A stretch of DNA of 64,000 bases from Entamoeba histolytica HM-1:IMSS (GCF_000208925.1 NW_001914860.1:1612-65611), one strand, 5' to 3'; positions 42,542-52,875 are shown, counted from the stretch's first letter. Notes: a model not told the origin generated them from the sequence alone. Translations and numbers: made by a program.

Positions 42542-42853
42542 ATGAGCGATATTAGAAAAGCACATGATAACTACACTACACAAACAATTCTTAAAAGAAT
42601 TCAAGAAGAAAGTGACCGTACTGGAGAAAGTTATGAGACAATCAAACAGTCAACTGATAGAATTAAATCGTCATTAAACACTCAAAATGATATTTCAGAA
42701 ACACTTAACACTTCTAAAAGACAATTATTTTTTATGAAAATAACAGCAAATGCAGAGGATTTATTTTTCAAATCAGGTCTGTTATTTTATGTTTTAGTGA
42801 TACTTTATATCATAGTTTCAAGAACTATAGTTTCATGGTTCTTTTCTAATTAA
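42542..42853 (+). CDS. Short SNARE, probably Qb/Sec20- or Vti1-like
   Basis: A 103-residue tail-anchored protein. Residues 15-72 form one amphipathic heptad-repeat helix with a Gln near the centre (LNTQNDIS) flanked by Leu/Ile layers. A basic spacer follows, then a 20-23-residue C-terminal membrane span (LLFYVLVILYIIVSRTIV). This is the layout of a Q-SNARE motif. There is no N-terminal Habc or other regulatory domain. The subtype is uncertain; the helix and tail look most like Qb proteins. It is 48 bp after the SPRY gene, so its promoter must be very compact or lie inside that gene's 3' end. Confidence 0.6.
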   Translation: MSDIRKAHDNYTTQTILKRIQEESDRTGESYETIKQSTDRIKSSLNTQNDISETLNTSKRQLFFMKITANAEDLFFKSGLLFYVLVILYIIVSRTIVSWFFSN

Positions 42854-42937
42854 TTGAACTTCTTTTATTTTTTTTTTCTTGTTTAATAGTTCAAACCTCT
42901 TTTCACAACTAATTATTCAGTTATTTACTACTTCATT

Positions 42938-43678
42938 ATGTCAAAACAAAATTACCAAGTTGTTCGTTACAAATATGAAAAAATAGTTTTTGAAGCCTTA
43001 TTTAAACCTGGTTGTGCACTCAAAGTTCGTGAAGGTAAATTAGGAATTTCTAATGCAACATTTGCAGATGAGGTTTTTGTTGCCCCACATAATAAAGGAA
43101 ATATTGCCAAACCAGCTGAACTTTCAAAAGCATTTCCTGGTAAAAGTGGTGATGAAATATTGAAAATCATAGCTGAAAAAGGTGAAATTCAATTTTCTAG
43201 TGATGAAAGAAAACAACAAGTAGAAGATAAAAAGAAAAGAATTGTAGAATATATTCATAATTATTATGTTGACCCAGCTACCAATAAACCACATCCAATT
43301 GTTAGAATTAATAATGCTTTAGATGCTATGAAACTTGTTATTGATCCTGAAGCTCCAATGGAAAAAGAAATTAAAGAAGTAGAAAAGAAATTAAATGATA
43401 TTCTCCCCTCTAAACGATTAGAAGTAGAAGCTATAGTTACAGTTCCAAATGACTTTTGTAAACTTGCTGATGGTGCTATGAAGAAATATGGAAGAATTAC
43501 ATCATCTTCAGCTAATGGAAATTCAAAGGTTTACAAAGTTTCAATTATACCAGGTGATTTCGATTCTTTAAATAAAGACTTAGCAAAAGCAACTAGAGGA
43601 AATTATCAAATTGACTTACCAAATGGTCAAACCGTTCAAAAGGATGCTTCTAAGAAAAAAGGAAAGAAAGGAAAATAA
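42938..43678 (+). CDS. SBDS: SBDS/Sdo1 ribosome maturation factor
   Basis: A 246-residue homologue of SBDS with its three domains. The N-terminal FYSH domain (about 1-90) contains a KSGDEILKIIAEKGEIQFS segment. The central helical domain has YVDPATNKPHPIVRINNALD, and a ferredoxin-like domain follows (about 160-230). With the GTPase EFL1, SBDS releases eIF6 from late 60S particles. The protein ends in a Lys-rich tail. The length is close to the family norm of 250. The start is the first ATG, with a GTTCAAACC box about 50 bp upstream. Confidence 0.9.
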   Translation: MSKQNYQVVRYKYEKIVFEALFKPGCALKVREGKLGISNATFADEVFVAPHNKGNIAKPAELSKAFPGKSGDEILKIIAEKGEIQFSSDERKQQVEDKKKRIVEYIHNYYVDPATNKPHPIVRINNALDAMKLVIDPEAPMEKEIKEVEKKLNDILPSKRLEVEAIVTVPNDFCKLADGAMKKYGRITSSSANGNSKVYKVSIIPGDFDSLNKDLAKATRGNYQIDLPNGQTVQKDASKKKGKKGK

Positions 43679-43799
43679 CAACAGTACTACTAAAAGTTTG
43701 TGGTAAATTCAATTTGCTGGTTATTCTTAAATTTTCTCATTAATTTTTGTTAATTATAATAAAAAAGAAAAATTAAATAGTAAAAATAAATCAAAAAAT

Positions 43800-46445
43800 T
43801 CAATCATTTTCTTCACTCATGTCATTACTAGACATATGAGACTTATCATTACTTTTATTTTCTTGAAGACTATCTTCTTGACTTTCACCTTCACTCATTT
43901 TTTCTTCTTTTATATTTTCTTCTATCTCACTTTCACTCATTTCTTCTTTCTTTTCAGATCCTGATACAATTTCATCTGATTCTTTTTTAATAAGAAAATG
44001 AGACATTTGTAAACACATATTTAATAACGCAAGTGCTTGTTGACTTTGAGTTGACATCTTCTTATAAGTAAGACTAAGTGCTTTAAATAAATTTCGTAAA
44101 TGTGGAAGATATTCAGAAGATGATGGAATTGCTGTTTGTGCAAGGGAGATATTTGGTTTAACTAATGTATTAATATGGAATCTAAGTAGTGCTGCCGTGA
44201 AAAAGACTGCTCTGTGGAAAAGTAATCCACTTACTTCTTTAGTTAAATATTCTAAAACACGAGAAAGAAGGGCAATTGGAATTCTACTTGCAACACTAAC
44301 TATTTCTTCCATAGGAATTGATCTAAATGATTGATTTATCAAATTTTTATCATTTAGATGAACTGAGAAAATAAAGGCAGAAAGGAAATTTCCGTTAGAC
44401 AAATGTTCTAAAGCTGCTTCAGGTGTAATAGCTTCTGAAAGACAATAAGGTTGGAAAGCATGATTTCCTGATGTATATAATTGGACTCCTGCATCAGTTA
44501 AAATGCTAAGAGTTTTACCAGCAGGTGAAACACAAATTGATTTAGTTTGAATTACTTTTTTTGTTTTCTTATCAAGGTTTTGTTTTAATTTTTTACTAGT
44601 AACGAAATCATAGATATTTGAATATGAATAGTCTTTTGTTACAAAAGATTTAGATACTAATGACTTAGAAATAACATTATAATATGCTACATATTTACTA
44701 TTCCCACCACAAACAACCATTTCATCATTATCTGCAAGGAATTTTACAGAACTTACATACTTTTCTTTTCTTGCCATAATTTGTGTTGGGTTATATGAAC
44801 TTCCATCCCTTAAAGTATCTGGGGCTGCAGTTGTTGATAACTTAATACCACCAACTAAATCATTTCTATATGCAATAAGTCCAATCATCGATTTATCATC
44901 ACATCCATATAAATAAAGATAACCATCTCTACAAGCTGAAACATACATTGTACCAATTGAATTAACAGATATTGACATAACTTCAGATGGATGGTCTATA
45001 ACTTCTGTTTGAAGATCATTTAAGAAATTAACACATCTAACAGTTTTATCCCATGAAGATGTTGCAAGCTCTGATGTAACTGGGTGAATACAAATATCTG
45101 TAATAGGTCCTGCATGTCCAGTTAATACATCAAGTAACTTAGAAGTACGAATTGAATACAAAAAGACTTTTGCATCTTCTGATGAATAGGCAGCAATAAT
45201 ATCTCCATCCCTTGGTTCAATTACAATTCCATCAAGTTGATGAGTATCAGGATGAAGTGCTCGATAGCACTTCTTTTTAATAAGATCATAAACCATAATT
45301 TTACCATTTCCACCAACCCCTATCACTGAAAGAGAATTAGGTGCAAAAGCAATTCCTCTAACAGCACAATCCTCTCCAACATCTCCTTCTTGTTTAATAT
45401 TAAAATTAGCAATACATTCACCTGAACCAATCATCCATATATTTAAATTACCTTGTCCATCTCCTGTGGCAATATATTGACCATTTGGAGAAATAGTTTG
45501 AGAAAGAATTGCAGTCCTATGACCAACAGATTTCATTAAATAAGATTCTGTCTTCCACTCATATACCGTAAGGAAATCATATTCTTTATTTCCTAATGCA
45601 ATACAATTACCTGTATTTGAAACAGCAAGACTAACATATTTAAAATCACATTTATAAGCATGTAATTTAGTAAACTGAGTTGTCTCAAAAATATTAATTT
45701 CACCATCAATATTTGCAGCAAGTATAGATCCACCAAAAGCAGCAAAATGAATTCTATTTTTTGGTGGAATGATTAATTGCTTTTCTATTTGTTCAAAGTT
45801 TTTTGTTTCTTTATTATATTCATATGAAGCACAAACTCCAGATGGTGATACAATATATAAATGGTTATTAACATATTCACAAGCAACTACAGGCAATTTC
45901 CAAAATGCAATTTTATGTTTTATTTCTCCTTTTGATGTTAAAATTAATCCTCTATTTTCATCAGTAAACACAATAACTCGTCTTTTTCTCCAAACGATAT
46001 GAATAATTTTAGAATTAGTAATAAATGATCGGTATTGTCTTACTAAAGTAAAAGAAACAGGCCTAGTTAAAACTGGAATTCTCCATATTTCAACTTTCTT
46101 TTCAAATCCTAATGCAAATAAAGGATAATCTGGTGAAAATTTAACACATAACACATCATCTTTAAAATTAATAGACGAAAGAACTGTACGTGTTGCAACT
46201 GATATTAGTATTCCAAAATTTGTTTCATCAATAACTAATATAACACTATTTCTTGAATCAATTGCAATTAACTTGATAGGTCGAAATGTTTCAACAGGAA
46301 AAACAGAAGAAACATGTGACTGAAGGTTTGTTACATGAATTCTATTTCCAGTACAACTATATAAAGAAATCCCATCCGGAGCAAAACATATATTTCCTGA
46401 ATTATTGATTACACCAAATATATTTTCCAATTCATATACATTCAT
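43800..46445 (-). CDS. PWP2: PWP2/UTP1, small-subunit processome WD40 protein
   Basis: An 881-residue protein with two WD40 propellers over the first 650 residues, including the N-terminal LENIFGVINNSGNICFAPDG and the GNRIHVTNL segment typical of Pwp2. A C-terminal Utp12-type helical domain follows (about 690-830; LLFHRAVFFTAALLRFHI), then an acidic Ser/Glu-rich tail. Pwp2 belongs to the UTP-B complex and binds the 5' end of pre-18S rRNA with U3 snoRNP in the nucleolus. The length matches the family (about 900). An AACCCT/AGGGTT site lies 46 bp upstream (46491). Confidence 0.9.
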   Translation of the reverse strand: MNVYELENIFGVINNSGNICFAPDGISLYSCTGNRIHVTNLQSHVSSVFPVETFRPIKLIAIDSRNSVILVIDETNFGILISVATRTVLSSINFKDDVLCVKFSPDYPLFALGFEKKVEIWRIPVLTRPVSFTLVRQYRSFITNSKIIHIVWRKRRVIVFTDENRGLILTSKGEIKHKIAFWKLPVVACEYVNNHLYIVSPSGVCASYEYNKETKNFEQIEKQLIIPPKNRIHFAAFGGSILAANIDGEINIFETTQFTKLHAYKCDFKYVSLAVSNTGNCIALGNKEYDFLTVYEWKTESYLMKSVGHRTAILSQTISPNGQYIATGDGQGNLNIWMIGSGECIANFNIKQEGDVGEDCAVRGIAFAPNSLSVIGVGGNGKIMVYDLIKKKCYRALHPDTHQLDGIVIEPRDGDIIAAYSSEDAKVFLYSIRTSKLLDVLTGHAGPITDICIHPVTSELATSSWDKTVRCVNFLNDLQTEVIDHPSEVMSISVNSIGTMYVSACRDGYLYLYGCDDKSMIGLIAYRNDLVGGIKLSTTAAPDTLRDGSSYNPTQIMARKEKYVSSVKFLADNDEMVVCGGNSKYVAYYNVISKSLVSKSFVTKDYSYSNIYDFVTSKKLKQNLDKKTKKVIQTKSICVSPAGKTLSILTDAGVQLYTSGNHAFQPYCLSEAITPEAALEHLSNGNFLSAFIFSVHLNDKNLINQSFRSIPMEEIVSVASRIPIALLSRVLEYLTKEVSGLLFHRAVFFTAALLRFHINTLVKPNISLAQTAIPSSSEYLPHLRNLFKALSLTYKKMSTQSQQALALLNMCLQMSHFLIKKESDEIVSGSEKKEEMSESEIEENIKEEKMSEGESQEDSLQENKSNDKSHMSSNDMSEEND

Positions 46446-47099
46446 CTCTTCTCTTTGTTTTGACTAAAACCTTCTTATTTTTTTTTTTTTAGGGTTTTTG
46501 TATTTCTTAATATAATAATGTTATGTATAACTATTTAAATTTATTTGTTTTTCGGAAGTATTTCTCATCACAATACCACAAAAGTTATTTATTCATTACA
46601 AATAACCTCTAAAAAGATAAGTATGTCTATAACTAATAACTCTCATATAAAAAATAAATAAATTGTTTATTTGATATAAAATAACATTAAAAATACTTTA
46701 AAAGTGACTTTTCAATATTTTTCTGTTGAAATAAATATTTACAAAATATTTTTTAAATTAAATCAACTTGCAAACAAAATATAACGATTACAAAAAAAAA
46801 AACAAATACTTTGGATTAGTATTAATAAATTTTTTCCTTTGTTGAACAGTTTGAACATATTTTCTTATAAAAGAAAAAGGCATTAATTATAGCATAAAAA
46901 AGAAGGTTTTTTGTTTGACTTAAACCCCAGTCTCTTCTTATGATTAAGTATTTTATTATCTTTAAAATGTAAAAGATATTATTACATAAATAAAAATTTG
47001 AAGAAATAATTGAGAAACTAATACTTTTCAAAAAAAATTCAAAAAAAGAGAAGTTCCTAAAAAATAACAACAAACAATTCACAAAAAGAATTTAAAAGA
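46446..47099. other. Intergenic spacer of 650 bp
   Basis: It holds AGGGTT at 46491-46496 close to the PWP2 start. The rest is AT-rich with no gene I can support. An open frame at 46822-47082 is low in complexity and likely spurious. Confidence 0.45.
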
Positions 47100-47903
47100 T
47101 TAATTTTCATTGACAGCAGAAATTAATTTGAGAATTCTTTCCTTACTCAATTCATTTTTCCAGAATCCATCAACTTTGAAATATGAACCAACGATGAGGG
47201 CATCAGCACTAGAATACTCATTAACGTTTTCAGGTGTTACTCCAGACCCAACTAAGACTGGGATAGAAACTGATTTTTTTACATCACGAACTTCTTGTGG
47301 GTCAGTTTTAACACCAGTAGAAGTACCTGTAATAATAATACCATCAGAAAGGAAATATTGAGCAGTTTTTGCAGTATCAATTAAGCTAACATCTGAAGTG
47401 ATAGAATGGGCAGAATGTTTCTTTTTAATATCAGTAAAAACTAACACATCTTCAGCGCCAATCATCTTTCTGTATCTTAACAATTCACCTGCATTAGAAT
47501 CAATGTAACCTTCATCAGCAACATGACCAAAAACAAAGCCTTCTGCTCTAATAAAATCACATCCAGAACAAAACGCAGCTGCCATTGCTTGTTTGTTTGC
47601 TGCAGCAAGAATTTGAACACCAACTCTAAGGTTTAATTGTCGTTTTATTTCATACCCAACAATACTCATAGCACTAGTAATTTCAGGTCCAGCAGTACTA
47701 TTTAAATAAGGTACATCATGCATATTTTCTATCATAATTGTGTCTAAGCCACATTGCTGATAAACAGTAGCTTCTTCTACAGCCTTTTCAATGATTGCTC
47801 TACATCTTCCAGCAGTTGATGAGTAATTAGGTGTTCCAGGGAGAGCATGGACATGAACCATACCAATAATTCTGTTGTGACCTTCAAAGTAATTAGTTGT
47901 CAT
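47100..47903 (-). CDS. BtpA-family TIM-barrel protein
   Basis: A 267-residue (beta/alpha)8-barrel protein of the BtpA/SgcQ family. Family segments are the start IIGMVHVHALPGTP, IMIENMHDVPY, a GCDFIRAEGFVFGHVADEG segment, VFTDIKKKHS, GIIITGTSTG and the phosphate-binding end PVLVGSGVTPENV then ALIVGSYFK. In cyanobacteria BtpA affects photosystem I levels; elsewhere the enzyme activity is unknown. The family is common in bacteria and archaea and patchy in eukaryotes, so lateral transfer is possible. There is no targeting peptide and the length is normal. A near-perfect palindrome containing GAACGTTC lies about 40-60 bp upstream. Confidence 0.82.
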   Translation of the reverse strand: MTTNYFEGHNRIIGMVHVHALPGTPNYSSTAGRCRAIIEKAVEEATVYQQCGLDTIMIENMHDVPYLNSTAGPEITSAMSIVGYEIKRQLNLRVGVQILAAANKQAMAAAFCSGCDFIRAEGFVFGHVADEGYIDSNAGELLRYRKMIGAEDVLVFTDIKKKHSAHSITSDVSLIDTAKTAQYFLSDGIIITGTSTGVKTDPQEVRDVKKSVSIPVLVGSGVTPENVNEYSSADALIVGSYFKVDGFWKNELSKERILKLISAVNEN

Positions 47904-47940
47904 GAATAGTTTTTGAGATATTAGAGATCCTCTTCCTTTT

Positions 47941-47963
47941 CGTTCTAATCTGCTAGAACGTTC
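47941..47963. promoter_or_regulatory. Palindromic element upstream of the BtpA-family gene
   Basis: CGTTCTA-ATCTGC-TAGAACG is a perfect 7-bp inverted repeat (47941-47960). Overlapping it, GAACGTTC (47956-47963) is an 8-bp palindrome, similar to a heat-shock-element unit (nGAAnnTTCn) and also containing GAAC. It is 38-60 bp before the start. Function is inferred. Confidence 0.4.
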
Positions 47964-48143
47964 GTGTTAGGAATTTAGGAATAAATTCTCAAATTACTCA
48001 ATTAAAATCTTTTAGGTTTATTTTATCAAAAACAATAGAACAACTATCATTCTTTTATTACCAAATCATATAACCAAAGAAATAAGATATTAATGAAAGG
48101 GTGAGATGTAATTACTAACTAAATCTTTTAAGTGAAAAACAAC

Positions 48144-48902
48144 CTAAACCCATTGAATAGCGTACATCTTTTTAACACTAAATCTTGATGGGTAATGACT
48201 ACCAACAAAAATATCAGCCCCTTTTCCTGTTGTATCAATATAATATGACCCAAAAGTTGGAATAATATAAGAGTTGTTAGGAATAATACTGAAGCAGTCA
48301 GATGCACCAACAACAATATCTCCATCTGATGGGCAAATCCTTAAGGTAGTAGAAAGTCTTTTACGTGAAAATCGAGTTGGGGCAATTCCATGTGGGTTTT
48401 TCAATGAAAAGACAAAGAAATTAGGGTCTTTTTCAATATAGGTTGTATCAGAAGATACTGGTGGTGGTGGAACAGAATAGGAATTAAAAGTACCAAATAT
48501 GTAATTGTCTGATGAGATAACAATAACCATCATGTTGGATATTAAAGATGTTGTGGTATTAAATGCAGCTGGAAGCAATCCATCACGACTAGAATCAAAT
48601 AATAGTCTAAAAGTTTGTTTACCTGTCCACTGTCTTAGCAAAGAAAGGTCAGAATTAATTTCAGGAATTTCAGATGTAGAATAGGAGATAGAATTAGTAG
48701 AAGCAGTAATTGAAATACGAGGTGTATGTTTGTCTTCTCTTTCAGAACTAGATTCTAATAATTTACATCCTTCTAATTTTTCAAGTCTTGAATTAAAATC
48801 AGATAATAAAGCAAATATTTCTTGGTAAATATTTTGGTTGTCTTTAGGAAGTTTAGAAATTGTGTTTTGTAATTTAGTTAATTGTTCTCGTGCAGTTGTC
48901 AT
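48144..48902 (-). CDS. TLDc-domain protein
   Basis: A 252-residue protein. Residues 1-45 form a coiled coil. A TLDc domain follows (about 85-250), with its opening LLRQWTGKQTFRLLFDSSRDG, central strands (DNYIFGTFNS, NFFVFSLKNP) and a closing C-terminal segment. TLDc proteins such as OXR1 protect against oxidative stress, and some bind the V-ATPase; Entamoeba has many small ones. The Entamoeba proteins may act in transcription, but this cannot be judged here. The start is the first ATG. Confidence 0.82.
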   Translation of the reverse strand: MTTAREQLTKLQNTISKLPKDNQNIYQEIFALLSDFNSRLEKLEGCKLLESSSEREDKHTPRISITASTNSISYSTSEIPEINSDLSLLRQWTGKQTFRLLFDSSRDGLLPAAFNTTTSLISNMMVIVISSDNYIFGTFNSYSVPPPPVSSDTTYIEKDPNFFVFSLKNPHGIAPTRFSRKRLSTTLRICPSDGDIVVGASDCFSIIPNNSYIIPTFGSYYIDTTGKGADIFVGSHYPSRFSVKKMYAIQWV

Positions 48903-50841
48903 CCTTTCTTATTATTTTTTTGTTTTTAAGATTTTCTAATTTATTTCTTCTTTTATTTTTTATTATTCCTGTCTTTTTTTTTTAAGTTCTTTATTTTTTC
49001 GGGTTTTTTCAAAATTTTCTTAAAATTTCGTGTTATTATTTTTTTAGCTTTTATCAAAAGTTCATTGTTTTTTTCGTAAAAAATATAGTTTTATTTATGA
49101 AATGAAAAATAAGAACAAAACAAAAATAAAATATATTTGTAAGTTTTGGTAGAATATTCTATTTTATTTTGTCAAGACGGGATTTTTTATATTTCACTTT
49201 TCTTCCTCATCACAAGATATTTTCTGATTTGTCTACCACCACATTATGCTTGTTAGAATAAACAAATAGTCCCACACATTTTTTTTTATATTTTATATTA
49301 CTTTCTTATGAATGCAATTATATTAATATGTATAACCTTATTATCAATTCTTAGATGTTTGTTTTGTATTATTGTTATTGATGCTATTATTAATTGTAGT
49401 ACTGCCTACCCTTTTTTGATATTACTTGTTCTTTGATAAGTTTTAGTTTTTCTCTTTAAATATATGTTTTTATTATTAAGTAGAGATTTGTTTTTAAATA
49501 TTTTCTTTAAATTTATGCTTTTAAGTCTTGTCATTTATTTCGTTTTATTTAATTTATAAATAACCATTCATTATTGAAATAAAAAAACACACAGTATAAT
49601 TATACTTTACTATTGTATTTATGTTGATGTCATTCATTTTTTAGTTCACATATTTGAAAGTTTAATCTTTCATTTTAATCATAACAATTGTTGAATTTTG
49701 TATTTATTATTTTTATTTCATTTATTGTCATTTGTTCTTTTAAAATAGTTGTTTGAATATTCATTCTGATAATTTATGTTTTGATTATAAGTTTTGTTTA
49801 TCGAAGTTTCTTATTATTACTTCAATTTCTTTATTTCAAAGAACTAAATTAATTCATTTATATCTCTCCTATATAGTTTCTTTATTTTAATTTATTTTTT
49901 TTTTGTTTTTCTTTTTGAATTACTTCTGTTTGAAGAGTTTTTTCTGTTTTCATTATGATTAAGTCAATCAGGATAGTTTTTTAAATTAATAAATATTTGT
50001 AAGAAATAAAGAATATCAATTACAAGATAAGCAAAATAATATTTCTATCAAAAATATTAAATGTCATATTTTTATTATATTATTTCTTCTGCATCATTCA
50101 AGTTTAATGTTTGGATTTGATATGTATTAACTATTTAAACATTCTTATTTTGAGCTTAAAAATATCAAACTAAATTAAAATGGAAGAGTTAATAAACAAC
50201 AATCAACTAATTAAAGAAGTAGTAGAAACACTTCCAAACATTCAACAATCAATTAATGATACTACTAAGAATTAGCAATATTATTTAGGAAGTATTAAAA
50301 AATGAAGTATTTGAAATAAAAGAGAATGAAGCATAATCAAAAAGAAATAAAAATTCATTTATTTTCATCAGAACAAAGAGTAAAAAAGAAAATGAATGAT
50401 GACGTTTAATATTACACACTCATAGTATTGTTTTATTTAAGTAAACAATTCATTAAATCATTAAATTTAGATATTATTTTATAATATTCTTTACAAACAA
50501 ATATTTCATAAAAACAATAATGTAAATATGTATAAATTATTAAATTAGAATGTAAACTATGTTTTGATGTGTTTTTTTTATATCAAAGAAATTATAAATG
50601 AAATCTATTTCATAGTTTGACTTTTATTTAAAATGAAAAATAAAGTAAAAGATAATTAATAGAATATACTTGTTTCTATTGTTAGTTTTAATTAAAAACA
50701 GCCAACAACCATTAATAAGTCATAAACTCTTAAATAATTTCATTCATCAATTTGACTTATTAAGATAATGGTGATGCTTTTCAAAGTTTTTGTTAAATTC
50801 TAAAAAGTTAATTAAATGAAAGACAAAATTAAACTACTTGC
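48903..50841. other. Gene-free stretch of 1.9 kb
   Basis: Very AT-rich, with T-rich and A-rich runs and no gene I can support. A short frame of about 31 codons from an ATG near 50180 ends quickly and is followed by further broken frames. It may be a gene remnant, but nothing identifies it. Confidence 0.45.
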
Positions 50842-51795
50842 TTAAATCTCTTTTACCCCAACTGGGAATGAAATTCCTGTGCAAATACCACATTGATTAT
50901 TCTTATTTCTGGACATTAAAATATAACCATCCATTCCCCAAAAACTTCCCCATGAATTTTTTACAATGTAATAATCTTGACCATCTTGAGATCCATATCC
51001 AACAGCAGCAACACAATGGTTCATTATTTTCTTACATTTTGGTTCATCATAAACTCCTGATTTATATAATTGGAAAGATATTTGACTTGCATCAATACAA
51101 ACACCAACAGGAGCTTCAGCAATAGCAGCAGTGAGAGCAGCATCACTAATATCAGCAGTTCTAAGTCCTTCAATAGAAACTTTTATTTTTGTCTTGTCAT
51201 ATAAACATTTTCCATCTTTGCCAGTATAAGGATTATCCTTTTCTTCCATAAGTCCATTTGACTTTACATAATTATAAGATGCCTGAAGAGTTCCTCCATT
51301 ACATCCCTTAGCAAGAACAGCACAGTCAACTATTTGTTGTTCAGAAAGGTCAAGGGTTTGTGCTGTATATCGAGTTGTTCCACTTATCAATAATCTTGAT
51401 TCAATTGCTGCAACAGCACCAAATGAATAACATGAACTACAACCTCCTTGGTCTCTAACTGGAGTAACCTTTCCTTCAGCTCTCCAATCAACAGAGGCTG
51501 GAACTTGTTTATTACTTTTTAAATTGACAGCTTCAATACCTTTATTTTCATTTCCAATAATTTGTTTATTTAAAAGTGCTTGGTACTCTTCACTTGTTAA
51601 AGCAGCATGTGGACCTTCAACAGAAAGTTCAAAACCATGGTTTTTATTAAATTCTTTAACATAGTTGAAATTACTTATAAATATTGCTTTTCTTCTTAGT
51701 CTTTCCACAGGAGAGTATTTAAATTTGTATTTAGATTGCCATTGATCAAATGTGATTGCATTTGCACAAAGTCCTAACAGAATAACTGCAAACAT
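50842..51795 (-). CDS. Papain-like cysteine protease (Entamoeba CP family)
   Basis: A 317-residue pre-pro-protease of family C1A. A signal peptide covers about residues 1-13. The prodomain runs to about 95 with an ERFNIN-like pattern. The mature enzyme begins near VPASVDWR (about 98). The catalytic triad is complete: Cys122 (CSSCYSFG, with Tyr where most papains have Trp), His260 (MNHCVAAVGYG) and Asn280 (VKNSWG). The oxyanion Gln lies in VRDQGG (Gln116). Such proteases are lysosomal or secreted. The last third is almost identical to the protease at 62511, while the rest differs. The start is the first ATG, 26 bp after an inverted GAAC repeat. Confidence 0.92.
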   Translation of the reverse strand: MFAVILLGLCANAITFDQWQSKYKFKYSPVERLRRKAIFISNFNYVKEFNKNHGFELSVEGPHAALTSEEYQALLNKQIIGNENKGIEAVNLKSNKQVPASVDWRAEGKVTPVRDQGGCSSCYSFGAVAAIESRLLISGTTRYTAQTLDLSEQQIVDCAVLAKGCNGGTLQASYNYVKSNGLMEEKDNPYTGKDGKCLYDKTKIKVSIEGLRTADISDAALTAAIAEAPVGVCIDASQISFQLYKSGVYDEPKCKKIMNHCVAAVGYGSQDGQDYYIVKNSWGSFWGMDGYILMSRNKNNQCGICTGISFPVGVKEI

Positions 51796-51820
51796 TAGAA
51801 GAATAAAAAATATTCTTTTA

Positions 51821-51847
51821 AGTTCAATAATCCATAAATATTGAACT
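51821..51847 (-). promoter_or_regulatory. Inverted GAAC-element repeat at the protease promoter
   Basis: AGTTCAATA (51821-51829) and TATTGAACT (51839-51847) form a perfect 9-bp inverted repeat with a 9-bp spacer. Each arm carries ATTGAACT, close to the known GAAC consensus, one in each orientation. It ends 26 bp before the protease ATG. Confidence 0.55.
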
Positions 51848-52302
51848 GCTATCCAAGAAAGTATTTTTGTTAATTCTTTTTAACAACACTTTTTATTAAT
51901 CTTTATGAATATTTTTATAACTTCTCAATTATAGAAAACTCATAAAGAAAAGAGGAAGTTAAGTGGAAATAAACGGGATATTATAAAAACAAATAAAAGT
52001 AATCAGTAAGTTAATGATGATTTATTTTTTGGTATATCATTGTTTTTATTGGAGTTGTAAGACTTAGAAAAGTTAAATAATGAGTTTAATTGTAATAACT
52101 CATTTTAACATTAGTTAATATTTATGTTATTTAGTTACATAAAATAAATGGTTATCAAAGACATCTGTCATTTTGGTTAAACAAAAATGGGAAGTTATTT
52201 GTAGTTTATGAAATATTCTATTGGTAATGGAATGAAAATTCTATGTATATCTCAAACTAACTTTAAAAGAAGGAAAAGATGAAACATTGAACAATAACAT
52301 GA

Positions 52303-52639
52303 ATTATTACTATTGAATATGATGAAATGAATGTGTATTTGTATGACAGAAATGGATGTGAAAGAGCTGATAGAAAGGAATATTTAAAAGATGTAGAAAT
52401 GAAAATAAATGAAGAAATTATTGAAAACAATGAGAAGAATGTGAAAATTAGAAAAGAAAGTATTTAAAAGAGACTATAATAATAATCTAAATGTTAACTC
52501 TTATTTAGGTTGTATTATTCTGCTTAATAAACAAGAATTTATGTTTGGTAACACTAAAGAAAAAGATAGTAGTTATGAAAAGAGAGTTATAGGTGAAAAT
52601 AAAGCAGGAAATTCTAATTTAATTAATAAAATACTTTAG
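52303..52639 (+). pseudogene. Broken reading frame of unknown origin
   Basis: A 54-codon open run (52303-52464), beginning ITIEYDEMNVYLYDRNG, ends in TAA. After a +1 frame change a second run of about 55 codons continues to 52637-52639. Both runs are Lys/Asn/Glu-rich but not simple repeats, which suggests one decayed gene. No family was recognised, and it lies just upstream of the LINE insertion. Confidence 0.35.
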
Positions 52640-52846
52640 TTCTTAAAGAGAGTCATGAATTAATAACTGTTTACACCAACTATGGAAGAAGTATAATATG
52701 GTTGAATTACAAATACAAGGGTAAGAGAGAGAATATAAAAAGTATTATTTATGAGAATGATAAAACAATACGAACTAATTAAATCCAAAGAGAAATTTAT
52801 TTTTTATTTATTGTTCTATCAAATAAAAATTATTTGTTATTTCCAA

Positions 52847-52865
52847 TAATGAATATTCTAATGAA
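52847..52865. repeat. 19-bp target-site duplication, 5' copy
   Basis: TAATGAATATTCTAATGAA directly precedes the LINE; an identical copy follows the T-run at 57699-57717. The first T may belong to the tail at the 3' side. Confidence 0.85.
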
Positions 52866-52875
52866 GGGATCAAAG

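Noticed and set aside
46822..47082. 86-codon minus-strand frame upstream of the BtpA-family gene region
   Set aside because: Phe/Ile/Lys-rich, no family, in an AT-rich spacer; no promoter motif seen.
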